Source: Batkoa obscura (lineage: Eukaryota; Entomophthoromycota; Entomophthoromycetes; Entomophthorales; Batkoaceae). Taken from it: DNA of 64,000 nt. The stretch covers positions 248,001-312,000 of the forward strand of contig JASVEC010000011.1 of NCBI GenBank assembly GCA_030770535.1, given 5' to 3'. The notes under the pieces are model-generated. The model saw only the letters and a program-made list of their open reading frames with translations. It was not told where the DNA came from and did not search any database. Below are positions 1 to 11,560 of the stretch, piece by piece. The position numbers and the translations under genes are program-made. Position 1 is the first letter of the stretch; every line of letters starts with the position of its first letter.

Positions 1-605
1 TTGATAAATTTTTAATAAATATATAATATATACATATATAGTTACTTTACTTTTTATTAAAATAAAAATATAATGCAAGCTTTTATAGCTAAACTTTTAA
101 ATAAAACTTTCAATATAATATAAATATTATAATTCATTTATATTAAATTTAATAACTATTTATAGTAATTCAAAGTTTATAGCGTTTTTTAATAATAATA
201 AAACACTAATATTATAATTTATTAAAAATACAAAAAAATTAAAAAATAAAGTTATGTAATAATTTTAGACTTTAAATAAAATATAAAATAAGAATAAAAC
301 CAAATTTAAGCTATTATAATAAATAAGCTATACTAGTGTTAATATTTAATATTTAATATTTAAAAAATAATAAAACAATAAATGGGGGTGTTTTTTTTGG
401 TTTCATCATTTTTTCCATTTTTTAAGCGCTATTTCAGTGGAAAGATTGCTAGTAAAATTCTTAAACAAAAAATATATCCTCATGTTATTTTATTTAGAAT
501 TTTATCTGATCTTTGTTTTGGTATTTAGAATTTAATAAAGCAAATAACAACAATAATAAATTTTATTCATAATAAAAATCATAAAATGGCAAAGGAGCTG
601 TTAAT
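1..605. other. AT-rich intergenic DNA with one MITE
   Basis: No supportable ORF. The stretch is almost pure A/T apart from the MITE copy at 381-486, which stands out by its G runs and AGCGCT core. It lies downstream of the F-box gene that ends at 606 on the minus strand. Confidence 0.7.
381..486 (-). mobile_element. TGGGG-type MITE, copy 1
   Basis: About 106 bp. It begins ATGGGGGTGTTTTTTTTGG, carries TTTTTCCATTTTTTAAGCGC in the middle, and ends in a degraded ATATCCTCATG. Ten other copies in the window share the whole interior, so this is a dispersed family rather than a chance AT-rich stretch. It has no coding capacity. Confidence 0.8.
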
Positions 606-1889
606 CTACTTTGAGAAAAACCAATCTATCATTGGGTTATTATTCAATTCATTAGGGTCAATGGGAGCAATAATAAGTAACGGAGTAGTAAGCTCATAAT
701 CAATTTGATTATTTGTGCTTATAAATAAACAAGAAGTAATTTTAACTACCTCAAGGTTTGGGAAAAGAGACATAAAATAAATAAATGTCTCAAAAGAACC
801 GTTGAATTCTTTCATTTTAATTTGTTTTATATGTTTACACTTAATTGAATAATTGCCAATATATGAGATATATGTTTTAATAGATCCGTATGGTATATCA
901 AATTCGATTTTATAAATATTTTTTAATAAAGAAATTACTCTTAATAATTGTACTGATACTACTTTAATATATATTTCCTTCAAAGCTGCTAGCTTCATAA
1001 AGTTACTATCAATTGGGTAATCTAAATTAAAATGACCTAAAGTGATAGTATTAGAACCTTCAAACAGTTCGATATTATTGTTGTCCATAATATAAATGCT
1101 TCCGGTATAATCGATCACTCTAATACTTTTTAATCTTTTTAAATCTCCAAGGTAATTGATATTAAAAAGACTTAAATCCCCTACAATTTCAAAGTTTAAG
1201 CTAGGATTGAAATTTAGATTACAATCAAATCTAGCTGAGGCAGTAACAATTTCTCGAGCTCCTAGATATAATTTTCTTAATTTATTGAAGTCTGTCTTAA
1301 TTGAGTTTAATCCGTCAACGTTTAAAAATTCATTAGAGGATAAAGTACAGGATCTTAATTTAGCTGGGTTAAAATATTTGATTATATCTTTTATAACCAT
1401 TCCACTAGTGATTATATGAACTACTTCGATTTGGTTTAAATACTTGCTAAATAGATTTAATGGCTGTATGTAATTAGGAGATTGTATGCTTATTTTCTTT
1501 AATTTTGGTAACTCAATATTTAGTTCACTATCATTACTATTAATATTAACATTATTGATATGATTATCACTCCTATTACTAAGTAAATAGGCATACTCTA
1601 TAGATACTAAGTTTGGGCAATAATTTAAATTTTCAATAGTAAGATCTGTCACACTTACATGCTTCATAAATGCCCCATTTCTTTTAATGTATTCTTCTTG
1701 ATAATAAGAGTATTCTGAAAATTCATATTGGTTATAAACTGAATGTACCAAATTGAATTTAATAACATGGTTGACTATTTCGGACAAATATTTATCTAGT
1801 AAGCGAAAATTAAATAGCTCAGCTGGGTTTATTGACTTGAATATTTCAATCAGTACGACATCTGGTAACTGATCGAATTTCAATGGCAT
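606..1889 (-). CDS. F-box protein with LRR-like C-terminal region
   Basis: Single-exon ORF of 427 residues. Residues 6-45 (LPDVVLIEIFKSI, then FNFRLLDKYLSEIV) fit an F-box, the Skp1-binding module of SCF ubiquitin ligases. The rest is a series of irregular leucine/isoleucine-rich segments spaced about 25-30 residues, as in the degenerate LRR arrays of fungal F-box families. The likely role is substrate recognition for ubiquitination, but the target cannot be read from sequence. The ATG at 1889 puts the F-box at the extreme N-terminus, as is usual. F-box assignment is fairly sure; the LRR fold is inferred. Confidence 0.75.
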   Translation of the reverse strand: MPLKFDQLPDVVLIEIFKSINPAELFNFRLLDKYLSEIVNHVIKFNLVHSVYNQYEFSEYSYYQEEYIKRNGAFMKHVSVTDLTIENLNYCPNLVSIEYAYLLSNRSDNHINNVNINSNDSELNIELPKLKKISIQSPNYIQPLNLFSKYLNQIEVVHIITSGMVIKDIIKYFNPAKLRSCTLSSNEFLNVDGLNSIKTDFNKLRKLYLGAREIVTASARFDCNLNFNPSLNFEIVGDLSLFNINYLGDLKRLKSIRVIDYTGSIYIMDNNNIELFEGSNTITLGHFNLDYPIDSNFMKLAALKEIYIKVVSVQLLRVISLLKNIYKIEFDIPYGSIKTYISYIGNYSIKCKHIKQIKMKEFNGSFETFIYFMSLFPNLEVVKITSCLFISTNNQIDYELTTPLLIIAPIDPNELNNNPMIDWFFSK

Positions 1890-3090
1890 TTAAAGAAGCT
1901 TAATAAGAAAGAGTAAAGAATTGATTCTTTTTTTCTACGTACTTATAGTTGCATTTTTGTAGTTAAAAGCCAAATATGCTATTAGCCAAGTAAATGCAAT
2001 TAGTTTTCTGCAATATAAAAGAACCAACAAATTTTATTAGGACCAAGCTAAAAGCAAGGAAATTGACATAAAACTACGCTAAGTTACTAAACTGCGGAAA
2101 AAGATCACACTTCTTTAGAATGAAATACATTGAATAGTGAATTTAGGTGTATGTTTTTATAATATCAAATATACAGAAGACTTACTATATCATTTCGCCA
2201 CTTCATAATATCCAATGCTTTCTAGAAATAAAATATATTAGGTAATCGATTTAGGTAGAATACTTAATCCTATTACATTAAACGTGATAGTTCTAACCAA
2301 ATATTCTACCGTTTCAAAGTAACCCAAGCTGCTTTTTGGGGTTGCAAAAGCTCTTGTTTTTATTATCAGTAAAGATCATAACTATTTTGTAGAATCGTAT
2401 CCACTGAATTATTGATTTATTGAAACTTTAATTTAATTTTAAATGATTATTTCTTAAAATTAAATTATACTTCTGTAAAGTGTGTTTTAAAAATAAGGCT
2501 ATGAAGCTAACCATAATATCATTTGAGTACTTCCTGCTATTATTTTAGATGTTTATTAGTTACTTAAAGCTTTAAAAGTACTAAACTATGAAATAAACAC
2601 ATTGATTACATTTAAAATCTCTTTTACCACTAAAGGCTACCTGATAGAAAAGCAACGTAACTAATACCAGTTTGCTTTGATAAAAGAAGTTATATTTATT
2701 ATAATAAATAGATTTAAATTCAAATACACAAAAAATTATTACAAATAATAAAATTTATTTCAAGTAAAAAATTTGAACATCAAACTTTCCTAAAAAAAGT
2801 TGCTAATAGCGAAATTCATTTTTGGAAACTGCTAAGCAAATTCCCACAACGACAAATCAGGCTAAATCAAATGACATGCAAAAATGCTCAAATTTAGATA
2901 TGTCTTATTTAAACGTGATCGCAGACGCAAAATTCATCTCATTGATTTTCTGTCTCTCACCTTTTACTTTCTAAAAGGTTTACGTTTATAAGATCAATTT
3001 CTGAAAAGAGAAGCAGCTCTTGAGTCTAAATCTTGAAATTCCAATTTAAGTTTTAGAATTAGAGATTGTTATATTGGAAACCATTCTAAA
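1890..3090. other. Intergenic, no gene seen
   Basis: About 1.2 kb with stops in all frames and no recognisable exon. No MITE copy lies here. It holds the upstream region of the F-box gene. Confidence 0.55.
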
Positions 3091-3414
3091 CTAAAATATG
3101 TTAATAAAATGATAAAATACTGTGATGATAAATATCAATAGTTGAAATCTCAGTGAAAATTTAACAACATATACGAGTTCTTGAGGCTCATTCTGTAGTC
3201 TAACATTTATTTTTGAAAGCATCATAGAGATTGAATCTATAGTTATAAGAAAAAATATTACCTCAATGTTTAAATTTTTGTAGTCGGTTAGTAGGACATT
3301 ATAATAAATAATACTGATAGTTAGTATAATAGTTACAAAACATTGAACTCTAATATTGGATTTTTTCATATTATGGGATTTTGAGTAATAAACTATTCGC
3401 GGAGTTATTGACAT
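3091..3414 (-). CDS. Hypothetical small membrane protein
   Basis: ORF of 107 residues from an ATG. It has two or three hydrophobic stretches, around residues 25-45, 50-65 and 90-105 (for example CFVTIILTISIIYY and LLIFIITVFYHF). No family is recognised. In DNA this AT-rich, hydrophobic Ile/Phe/Tyr ORFs arise easily by chance, so it may not be a gene or may be one exon of a broken one. Confidence 0.3.
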   Translation of the reverse strand: MSITPRIVYYSKSHNMKKSNIRVQCFVTIILTISIIYYNVLLTDYKNLNIEVIFFLITIDSISMMLSKINVRLQNEPQELVYVVKFSLRFQLLIFIITVFYHFINIF

Positions 3415-3418
3415 GTGG

Positions 3419-3460
3419 ATACTATTTACTATTTACTATTTACTATCTACTATTTACCGT
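3419..3460. repeat. Short tandem repeat of TATTTAC
   Basis: About five imperfect copies of a 7-bp unit (ACTATTT / TATTTAC) directly upstream of the small ORF that starts at 3414. One unit reads TATCTAC. Confidence 0.6.
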
Positions 3461-3723
3461 TGATATATTCTATCTAAACAACTACTTATAAAGCACACAT
3501 ATATAACTAAAAAGTGGATATTATTAACACTTCAAAGTTTTAAAACTTATAAACCAAGATTTGATTTTTTCTTCATTCACAATTAAATCTCCCGAAATGA
3601 AAAATCTTCAAATTTATTCAAGAATACCAATTCTCTATCACCATAGATAGGCCTAAACTCTTTTTGTTTCTCCCTCTCTCTTTTTAGTCTTAGTAAATGT
3701 TGGTTACTTTGGAAGTGAAGCAT

Positions 3724-3954
3724 CTAAGGATAGAATCGGTTAACTACAAAGTATGGCCTTTGATGAAGTAAATGAATGTTTACCCAGTCATGAAAATAAT
3801 CCATCTTTTTATTACATAAAGTGCAGCTCATGTTCACTTCATTGCTTTTTTTTCTTAGTTTATGTTTTTTGGATGTGAGGTGGATATTGTACGCCTTTAA
3901 ACTTAGCAGCTTTACTGTAGGACAAAGTTCGCAGCTGTATTTTTGTTTGATCAT
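3724..3954 (-). CDS. Small double zinc-finger protein
   Basis: ORF of 76 residues that is mostly two Cys/His clusters. The first is C8-x2-C11-x13-H25-x5-H31, spacing typical of U1-type/matrin-like C2H2 fingers found in RNA-binding and ribosome-biogenesis proteins. The second is C44-x2-C47-x13-H61-x2-H64. A basic KKHKLRKK lies between them. The regular spacing argues for a real coding segment. Family spacing suggests nucleic-acid binding; no specific orthologue is recognised. It lies head-to-head with ARH1, about 170 bp apart. Confidence 0.5.
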   Translation of the reverse strand: MIKQKYSCELCPTVKLLSLKAYNIHLTSKKHKLRKKSNEVNMSCTLCNKKMDYFHDWVNIHLLHQRPYFVVNRFYP

Positions 3955-4120
3955 GATTCTGAACTTTTAAAAAATAACAGATAAAGAATAGTTTTTATTT
4001 TCTTTATATGGTATGTTTGTTTGATTATTAATCCAACTAATGATTTATCCAAATTCTAAACTCGAAAATAAAATTAATTAAAAAAAGATATTTCAATATT
4101 TTTAGATCTCAAATTATTCG

Positions 4121-5768
4121 ATGCTTATTAACGCCATTAAATTTCAAAATTTGACTTCAAAGCTAAATGCCAAGTCAATAAACAAATTAAATAGCAACTT
4201 ATTAAAGTTTTATTCAACCACATCAACTGGAGCTCCATTATCTGTAGCCGTAGTGGGAGCTGGACCAGCCGGCTTTTATACCGCCTATCGGTTGTTAAAG
4301 TTATACAACAATGATACAACCCGTATAAAAATCCATATATATGATAAATACCCAACTCCGTATGGATTAGTAAGGTATGGGGTAGCTCCAGACCATCCAG
4401 AAGTTAAAGTAAACTCATTACAATTTTATTTTATTTTCATTTAATACCTTTAAAATTAATCAGGTATGTCAAAACAAGTTCGAACAAGTTTTACAGCAAG
4501 AAAATGTCAATTTATACGGTAACATTGAACTTGATAAAGATATTAAAATTGAACAGTTACAATCGAATTATAACGTGGTTGTATTAGCCACAGGAGCCAA
4601 TGATGATAAAACATTTGGATTACCAGGAGAAGAAAGTAGCTCTGTTTTATCTGCTCGTTCCTTTGTTGGGTGGTATAATGGAGATCCACGATATAGTAGT
4701 TTAAAGCCAAATTTGGATAAAACAGATACAGCCATTGTGCTAGGACAAGGTAATGTTGCGTTGGATATTGCTAGGATATTACTTGCACCTTTGGGTGAGT
4801 TGAGAAAAACAGATATTACGCAACAAGCAGTTCAAGAGTTACAGGGATCTAAAATTAAACATGTTAAAATCGTGGGCAGGAGAGGACCCCTACAAGTAAG
4901 TATTTAATAAATGAATGGTAGTATTATACTAATGAGTTAGGTTTCATTTACATCAAAAGAATTTAGAGAGATGATTTCTTTAAAAGGAGTAGAAACACGC
5001 CTTGATGAAACTTTATTAAAAAGCGAAATTAATAATAATGCTGAATATCTAAGTAAAAATAGAGCATCTAAAAGGTTGATGGGTTTAATAGAAAAAGGAA
5101 TACAACAGAGTAAAAGTAATTATTCATCAGTTAATCCAGCAGATAAGGTATGTGAGTTTCAATTTTTACGTAGTCCTTTACAGTTTATTACAAATAATGA
5201 AAATGTTGAGTTACAAGGTATTAAATTTGGTTTAAACAAACTTGAAGGTGAAAAACCAAGAGCAGTTTTAACTGGAGAAGAAATAGTTGAGAATGCTGGC
5301 TTAGCTTTTCGTTCAATTGGTTACAAATCCAATCCAATAAATAATATACCTTTTGATTTCAATAAGTTTATAATTCCTAACGAACAAGGTTATGTTATTG
5401 ATAAAGATAATGAGGTAAAATACAATAATAACATACTAATATTTTTGTATTAATACAACATCATTTAGATTAATAATATATATGTTTCTGGATGGTTAAA
5501 ATCAGGACCAGTAGGAGTGATAGCAACAACGATGATGAATGCGTTTGAAACAGCAGAAGTGATTCACCAAGAATATAGTGATAAACAGATAGATAAACAT
5601 AAGCATGGGATTCAATATGAAGAATTAAAGCAGATGGGCCTCAATCCAACAAGTTATAAAGATTGGAAAAAATTGGATGAGTATGAAGTCAAAGTAGGAA
5701 ATAAGGATGGGAAACCCAGAGAAAAAGTAACTAATATAGAGAAGATGTTAGACATTATTAAAAATTAA
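4121..5768 (+). CDS. ARH1: Ferredoxin-NADP+ reductase, mitochondrial (adrenodoxin reductase)
   Basis: Four exons: 4121-4408, 4464-4895, 4941-5414 and 5469-5768, giving 497 residues, close to yeast Arh1. Introns are 55, 45 and 54 bp and keep frame. Residues 1-35 are basic and rich in Ser/Asn/Leu, a mitochondrial presequence. The FAD dinucleotide motif GAGPAG is at 46-51, the NADP motif GQGNVALDIAR near 190, and VGRRGP follows. The last exon begins INNIYVSGWLKSGPVG, the conserved family signature. The enzyme passes electrons from NADPH to mitochondrial ferredoxin (Yah1) for Fe-S cluster and haem A synthesis. No key residue is missing. Confidence 0.95.
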
Positions 5769-5892
5769 ATTATAAAACTAAATTTTTATATTGTTCAATT
5801 TATGAGTATTATTTAAAATTTATTGAACTACAAAATAAAGCGACTTTAAAAAGTAGTAAAAAAATAACAGAAATATAAAAATATATTTTTAC
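5769..5892. other. ARH1 3' flank
   Basis: AT-rich spacer between the ARH1 stop and the first thioredoxin remnant. Nothing else is seen. Confidence 0.5.
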
Positions 5893-6367
5893 TTTTGAGC
5901 TTTACCCTCTTCAATCTTTTTGATAATGTTTCGACAAAAAACTTCGATTTTGAGTGCAGTTTAAACCCCGAGAAATCTATCCATCAGTTCTCCTTTATTA
6001 AAAGCTAGGTCGTCGTTATTGAAATCTTAAGTTAATTCATTTATATTCAAATGCAATTATATCCGAAGACAAACACCCCCGTGTATTTCTTAGGAGGCTC
6101 AGAGATTTGATAGACATGAGCTGTAACAAGTCAAAACACTCTACTATCTCTAGCAACTTCTTCTTATATAAATGTATGTATGAACATAGAGATAAATAAC
6201 CTATCTAGTAAATTTAAGACATTGCTGATGCTTTGATAGCCATTTACCCTTACAGTTATATAATTAAGATCTAAGTTATCGCATTTAGTCAGATTTAAGT
6301 GACTATGATCAATCATGATATTGTTATTGAGGTTGCTTAATTCAGGGCTAACTTTTGGATATTCCAA
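5893..6367 (-). pseudogene. Thioredoxin remnant, unit 1 of the array
   Basis: Read on the minus strand, the part near 6000-5893 gives LAFNKGELMDRFLG followed by a stop and an IIKKIEEGKAQK tail. It matches the last exon of the intact thioredoxin (VAFNKGETVDSFIG). An open stretch from 6367 (DLNYITVRVNGYQSISNVL) resembles the first half of the same protein. The segment with the WCGPC active site cannot be found, and there are stops between the two parts. It is the most degraded of five units. Confidence 0.55.
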
Positions 6368-6741
6368 TATCCTATTTTTTTATATTTTTTAAATCTTGAA
6401 AGGGATAAACTCCCAAGTAACTTATTGGAGGTAAGTAAAAACATAAAAAAGCTAAATGATAAGTAGAATGTGTATACGTAGGAAGAGGTAAGGAGGACTA
6501 TGTAAAGACTGGGAAATTGACTAATTCAGTATTTTTACATTTTGTATTTTTTTATAATCTATTTCTTATTGGTACCCAATTATTTATATTCCCTTATCTA
6601 GTATAATTTTTTCATCGTATTGATCATCAAATGCTTCATTAAAATCATTTCTAAAAACATATGCTTCATAAAAATCATCTAGATATTCTAAATGACATAA
6701 ATTTTAATATTTTGCCTGCATATTTTTCTATATATTTTTCT

Positions 6742-6849
6742 ATATGGGGATGTCTTTTTTTGTTTAGGGATTTTACTAACAATTTTTCCACTCAAATAGC
6801 GCTTAAAAAATGGAAAAAATAATGAAACCAAAAAAAACATCCTCATATA
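6742..6849 (+). mobile_element. TGGGG-type MITE, copy 2
   Basis: About 108 bp, beginning ATATGGGGATGTCTTTTTTTG and ending AAAAAAAACATCCTCATAT, with the AGCGCT core. It sits in the spacer between thioredoxin units 1 and 2. Confidence 0.85.
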
Positions 6850-7727
6850 TTACTTTAAATGAATCATTCTCAAAAGATTCTTTATCAACAATTATTGAAA
6901 TGAATAAATCAACACCTTTGCAGTTTGGGTTATAAACTTCTATAGTATTATTTATTATCCCTTCATCCAACTATGAGTGGGGGCTTTTTGTAATATATTT
7001 GAGTTTATAATTATCATCATTAAATAATTGAAAATTATTTTTATAAGGTTTATAGGTAAATTATACTAAAATCATTGTTTTTTCTCAATTAAAGGTTGTT
7101 TATTTAGCGATAAAAAGAGTGAGTATTTATACTATTTGTCACCAAATAGTATAAATTGAACCATTTACCCATATGCCATTCTTAAGGAATAACTACCACC
7201 CTAATCATCACACTTGTGTTCGTTCCAGTAATGTATCACATTATTGATCTACAATTTAATGTAAAAATTTATCCCAACATAGGTATTAAGCCAAATCAAC
7301 AACACTAACATTTTTATATGCTTTGTATTAATGAGTTTTATCGTTGTTTATTTTTTTATTTCAATTGGCTTTATTTAATTTTGATATTTAAGGCTATCAA
7401 ACAAATTTTTAAAAAGAAAAACTGCTTTGTCTTTAAATTGTTTTGTTTTATGGCCTACTTATTACTTATACAAGGGTGATGAAGAAATTAAGATATCAAA
7501 TTTTCGATTTTAAGTTTCAATTGAAGAATAGCAGAAAAAGGACATTGAAGCAAATGCTATATCTTATTCTTTATTATAAGCGCTTGTATATATTATATAT
7601 TATATATTATATAGTAATTGGTTTCCTATATATTCTGGAATAATACAATCATTTTATTAAATAAAGTGCTAAATTAATTTAAAATAAAATATCACAAAGA
7701 ATAATCTACCTTTACTATTGAAGATTA
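6850..7727. other. Spacer in the thioredoxin array
   Basis: No convincing gene. A 66-codon open stretch at 7443-7643 lacks any family signature and has a (TATATTA)n low-complexity end, so it is treated as chance. Confidence 0.5.
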
Positions 7728-8289
7728 TTTATTCAATCTTTCATGTAATCTCTCCAAAAAAAATCTTACAAATTCTTTTTTGAATCAAGCTCTATAAAAA
7801 TTTGCACCTGTTCTCCATTTTCAAAAGCTACTATCATCGGTACTGAAGTTATCTTAAGTCATAAATTAGTACTTAAATAAAAAATATATAATAAAGGGAA
7901 AGCTTACTTTATGCTTAATGATAACCTCAATGATAAGATCAATATTAGTTATAATAAGCTTAAAGTCACTACTCTCTCTGATAGCTGAACATAATGTAGA
8001 TTTAACTACTCTTAATATTTCACTGTATCTAATTAATTTAATGGTTTAGTTGGAATATGGTTTTTAGTTTTAGCTGTATTGATTTCTTACTCGGATTCAA
8101 AATTACTAAAACTTGCTTACCAGGTGTTTTTAAGGCATCTTTGAAGCTTTCATAATTATATACTCTGATAACATAATTATCATATTTTCTGCTATTAAAT
8201 ATATTTATGCGAAAATAACACAGAGTAGATTTGCTGGCATTGAATGAGGTTAATTCCGAGTGGGAGGCGATTATTCTTTTATGTTTCAT
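7728..8289 (-). pseudogene. Thioredoxin remnant, unit 2 of the array
   Basis: Minus strand from 8289: the first half stays open for 83 codons and contains VYNYESFKDALKTPGKQVLV, matching LKANDYKSFKEILKTSDKPV of the intact gene. The WCGPCK active-site segment is not recognisable. A middle piece (NIDLIIEVIIKHK before a GTAAG) and a last-exon piece (SVPMIVAFENGEQVQIFI, then a stop) follow in the order of the intact exons. Exon order and intron positions are preserved, so it arose by DNA duplication, not retrotransposition. Confidence 0.65.
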
Positions 8290-9269
8290 GTTAAAGACTC
8301 ATATTCATATTAATAGTTTATTTACTTTTACCCTTGTTTAATCTAAACATTTTTATGTTTATCAAATTAGGAACTTTTAAAAAGGATGATTGATTTATCT
8401 TCAAGCTAGTTTTATTTAATACTTAATTTTATAAGCCTTTTTTGATTAGACTAAGGTTATAAATATAGCTTTCATCTCCTGCTATTACCTTCCATATATT
8501 CAATAGTAACAATGGCATAATAATTTTGACAACATGGCCAATACCACATGGCCTCAATTACATAGTCTGGTTTGGTAAGTTATCCAATATTGTCTAGTCG
8601 CATTAGATTTATCAAAAATCATCTTACTTTTATTACAATTCACCCTTACTATTCATCTAAACCAATGAGACTAGCTCCTACCTCAAATATTATATAAATA
8701 ATAAAAACGCTATTAAATACAGGACTTATAGCTTGGAAACAATTGGCACAAATAAATGAAATATGTTATTGCATCTGTAATGTTGATGAAATAAAAAAAG
8801 ATTTTATATTTTTATAAAAGGCAACAATATTTTGAAGGCTTTATTACTTTTATACAACAGGCTGCTTTGATTGATATTTCATCTATCCTTACACGCAATT
8901 TGTAATTTATTTATGACTCAAGGATAGCTGGTCTAAATTTGATAAAATTAATTCAAAAAGGCAATAAATTTTGTTTTTTTAATAAATGAACCTTGGATTC
9001 AACTAATAAAATTGATCATTTTATATCTTATTTGATATACTTAATAAATTAGATTGCATGTTTTAGTCATGTTTTTAAACTCAGCCGATATGTTAGTGAA
9101 GAAAATTTTTTTAGCTTGCAAATTGTTAAAAGTATTAAAAGTATTAACACATGGTCATTTTTATCTAGAAATGTATTCTATATAAAGTATACTAAATCAA
9201 ATAGTAAAATAGCAAAACAAAGTAGAAAGCATAACATAATACAATACAATACAAATAATATTTTTAATT
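8290..9269. other. Spacer in the thioredoxin array
   Basis: No complete gene. A short minus-strand open piece near 8480-8590 reads KPDYVIEAMWYWPCCQNYY and then VTIEYMEG before a GTAAT. It looks like a lone old exon, but no family is recognised. Confidence 0.4.
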
Positions 9270-9830
9270 TTATCCTTTATCCTTTAGAGTCATATCTTCC
9301 ACCTTTTTAAATAATTGTAAAACACCATTTGTAAATAAAGCCCCACTAAAACTATACACTTGTTTTCCATTATTAAAAACTATTATTATTGATACTGAAG
9401 TTGTCTTGAAATTAACTATTAACGTTCAATGCAATGATATTAAAGATAAAAGTTTACCTTATATCCATGAGCAGTTTTCAAATCCTTTTCAGTACCGACA
9501 ATACCAAGTTGAAGCTCACTGTTCTTTTTAACATCCGCCTCTAACATAGACGATAATATTTTGGATGGAGTGTCTCAACTGGTGAATTTAATGTTTTGAT
9601 TAAAAAAATTGGTCTCGATTTTATAGGTATACTGCTTGGTTTTAAAGTCAACAACAACTAGTTTATCAGATATCTTTAATGCTTCTTTAATGCTTCTTTA
9701 AAACTTTTATAGTCGTTAGCTTTGATAATTTAACTTTTGATTTCTTCTCTGTTGATTATACTTTGATGAAAGTAATGCTGAGTGGGTTTACTGACGCTAA
9801 CAGACTTGACTTTGATTGAAAGTATCTTGT
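9270..9830 (-). pseudogene. Thioredoxin remnant, unit 3 of the array
   Basis: Minus strand. The N-terminal exon is very close to the intact copy (SKPTQHYFHQSI, KANDYKSFKE) but has an in-frame stop and a short local duplication. At the active site WCGPCK reads stop-DTPSK, so the Trp and both Cys are gone. The middle exon (KILSSMLEADVKKN to TAHGYK before GTAAAC) and the last exon (SVSIIIVFNNGKQVYSF to LKDKG-stop) are still open. It is the best preserved of the dead copies. Confidence 0.7.
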
Positions 9831-9978
9831 TTTTTTATACTTATATTGATAGTTATATTATGAATTATTATTTATTCTATTATACCTTTAGTTAATCCTA
9901 TCGTATTTGTAACTTAACTATATTTTTAAAACTTCAGTTGACTAATCTTTAAGCTAAATTCGTTTAATAGTCCACTTT

Positions 9979-10087
9979 TATATGATGATGTTCTTTTTGG
10001 TTTCATTGCTTTTTCCATTTTTTAAGCGCTATTTGGGCGAAGAGATTGCTAGTAAAATTCTTAAACAAAAAAATACATCCCCATATA
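9979..10087 (-). mobile_element. TGGGG-type MITE, copy 3
   Basis: About 109 bp. The outer end is slightly altered (TATGATGATGTTCTTTTTGG); the inner end TACATCCCCATATA is intact. It sits between thioredoxin units 3 and 4, in opposite orientation to copy 4. Confidence 0.85.
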
Positions 10088-10712
10088 GTTTTTTAATAAA
10101 TAGGGTATCAATATGACGTTGATTTATTTTATTATCCTTCAGATTACTTTGAGACTAATGATATAACAACTCTTATCTAGCGTAACAAATATCAAATTAT
10201 AAAAATTTAATGACCTGACTTGCAAAATTTTCTAGTTTAAACATATTAAATTAATGATAGATAAGCTTGTCTTTATTCTGATCTAGTCTTACTATTAACT
10301 TGAATCAACAAAGCTAGCATCTATCTCATATACAAATGGTTTGAGTAGCATCAAATACAAAGTTTCTAATCTCGTTAAATTTAATATAATAAATGGAAAA
10401 AAACCCTTTTCAATATTTTTAAGCTTTTATTTCAATTTGGTTTCCAAATGATACAAATAAAATAAATAACGATTGAAGCCTATTGCTATTGAAGCCATAT
10501 CAACTTAGCATATAGAATATTAGAATAAAAACTTTAGAGCCCTTTACGCACATTTGGTTAAAACTTATATTGTTTTTTGTTTTGATTTGTTGTAAATAAT
10601 ATGAATAAGAATAAATGATACGTAAATAATCAATATTTTATTTAATTTCAAAATAATTCATATAAACTTCATAATTTGTCTATCAAATCGGAAAAAGACA
10701 TTAGGATTTAAC

Positions 10713-10820
10713 CATATGGGGATGTATTTTTTTGTTTAAGAATTTTACTAGCAATCTCTCCGCCCAAATAGCGCTTAAAAAATGGAAAAAGTAATGAAAC
10801 CAAAAAAACATCCTTTATAT
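10713..10820 (+). mobile_element. TGGGG-type MITE, copy 4
   Basis: About 108 bp, beginning CATATGGGGATGTATTTTTT and ending AAAAAAACATCCTTTATAT. It lies in the same spacer as copy 3, about 0.6 kb away and inverted relative to it. Confidence 0.85.
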
Positions 10821-11024
10821 CTTAAACATATCTGATATCTTAACCATAATAGTTTTATGCTTTCATTTTCTACGATATTAGAGTATTAATAAGTTTTTAA
10901 AATAAACTCAAAATTATTAACATTATATGTTATATAACATAGATTCCTTTATGGAACAATATAACTAATCAAAGTAAAAAATACTAATATGTTATAACAA
11001 CATAATGTCATTTATTTATTTAAA

Positions 11025-11560
11025 GCTTTCTTTTTTCTGATCTCATGAAATATTTGTAAAAAGATCATAAAAACGTAGCCTAGTTGCTTCTCCAGTAAAT
11101 CTACTTACTTTCTCACCTTCATTAAAAGCCATTACTGTCATTGTTGATACCTTAAATTAAGTCATTAACAATCAACTGCAATTATATTATAAAAACAATA
11201 ACTTACATTATATTCCTTAACAGCTTCAGGAACTTGATCAATATCAGTAGTAACAAGACAAAAGGTATCATTATCTCAAACAGTTGATTTTTCAATCGAT
11301 GTAAGCGTGTTGCCTTGGTGACACCATTTAAAGTATTTAATCAAATTAAATACTTTATTTATTCAATTGTTTTATTGATTGATTGTGGTGAATTTAATAT
11401 AACTATGAGTATCATATTAGTTGACTTTAAGGCATTCTTGAAGGCTTGAATATTATCTGCTCCTGAAACTAAGTCATGGGGATCTGTACTATCATATTTA
11501 TTCGAATCAAAGAGACTGAGGTCGGTTATATTAATACTATTGAGATTTCTTTAATCAAAG
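11025..11560 (-). pseudogene. Thioredoxin remnant, unit 4 of the array
   Basis: Minus strand. The active-site exon reads WCHQGNTL where the intact copy reads WCGPCKLL, so the second cysteine is lost; it then has a stop. The end of that exon is well kept (TDIDQVPEAVKEYN before GTAAGT, against NIDQVSEAAVEYK). The last exon (TMTVMAFNEGEKVSRFTGEA) follows. The N-terminal part is poorly recognisable. Confidence 0.65.

Noticed and set aside
8480-8590. Minus-strand piece KPDYVIEAMWYWPCCQNYY
   Set aside because: Striking Trp/Cys content, but too short and isolated to assign to a gene; kept only as a note.
9116-9310. 64-codon plus-strand ORF
   Set aside because: It crosses the 3' end of thioredoxin unit 3 on the opposite strand and has only low-complexity Ser/Lys/Asn sequence.
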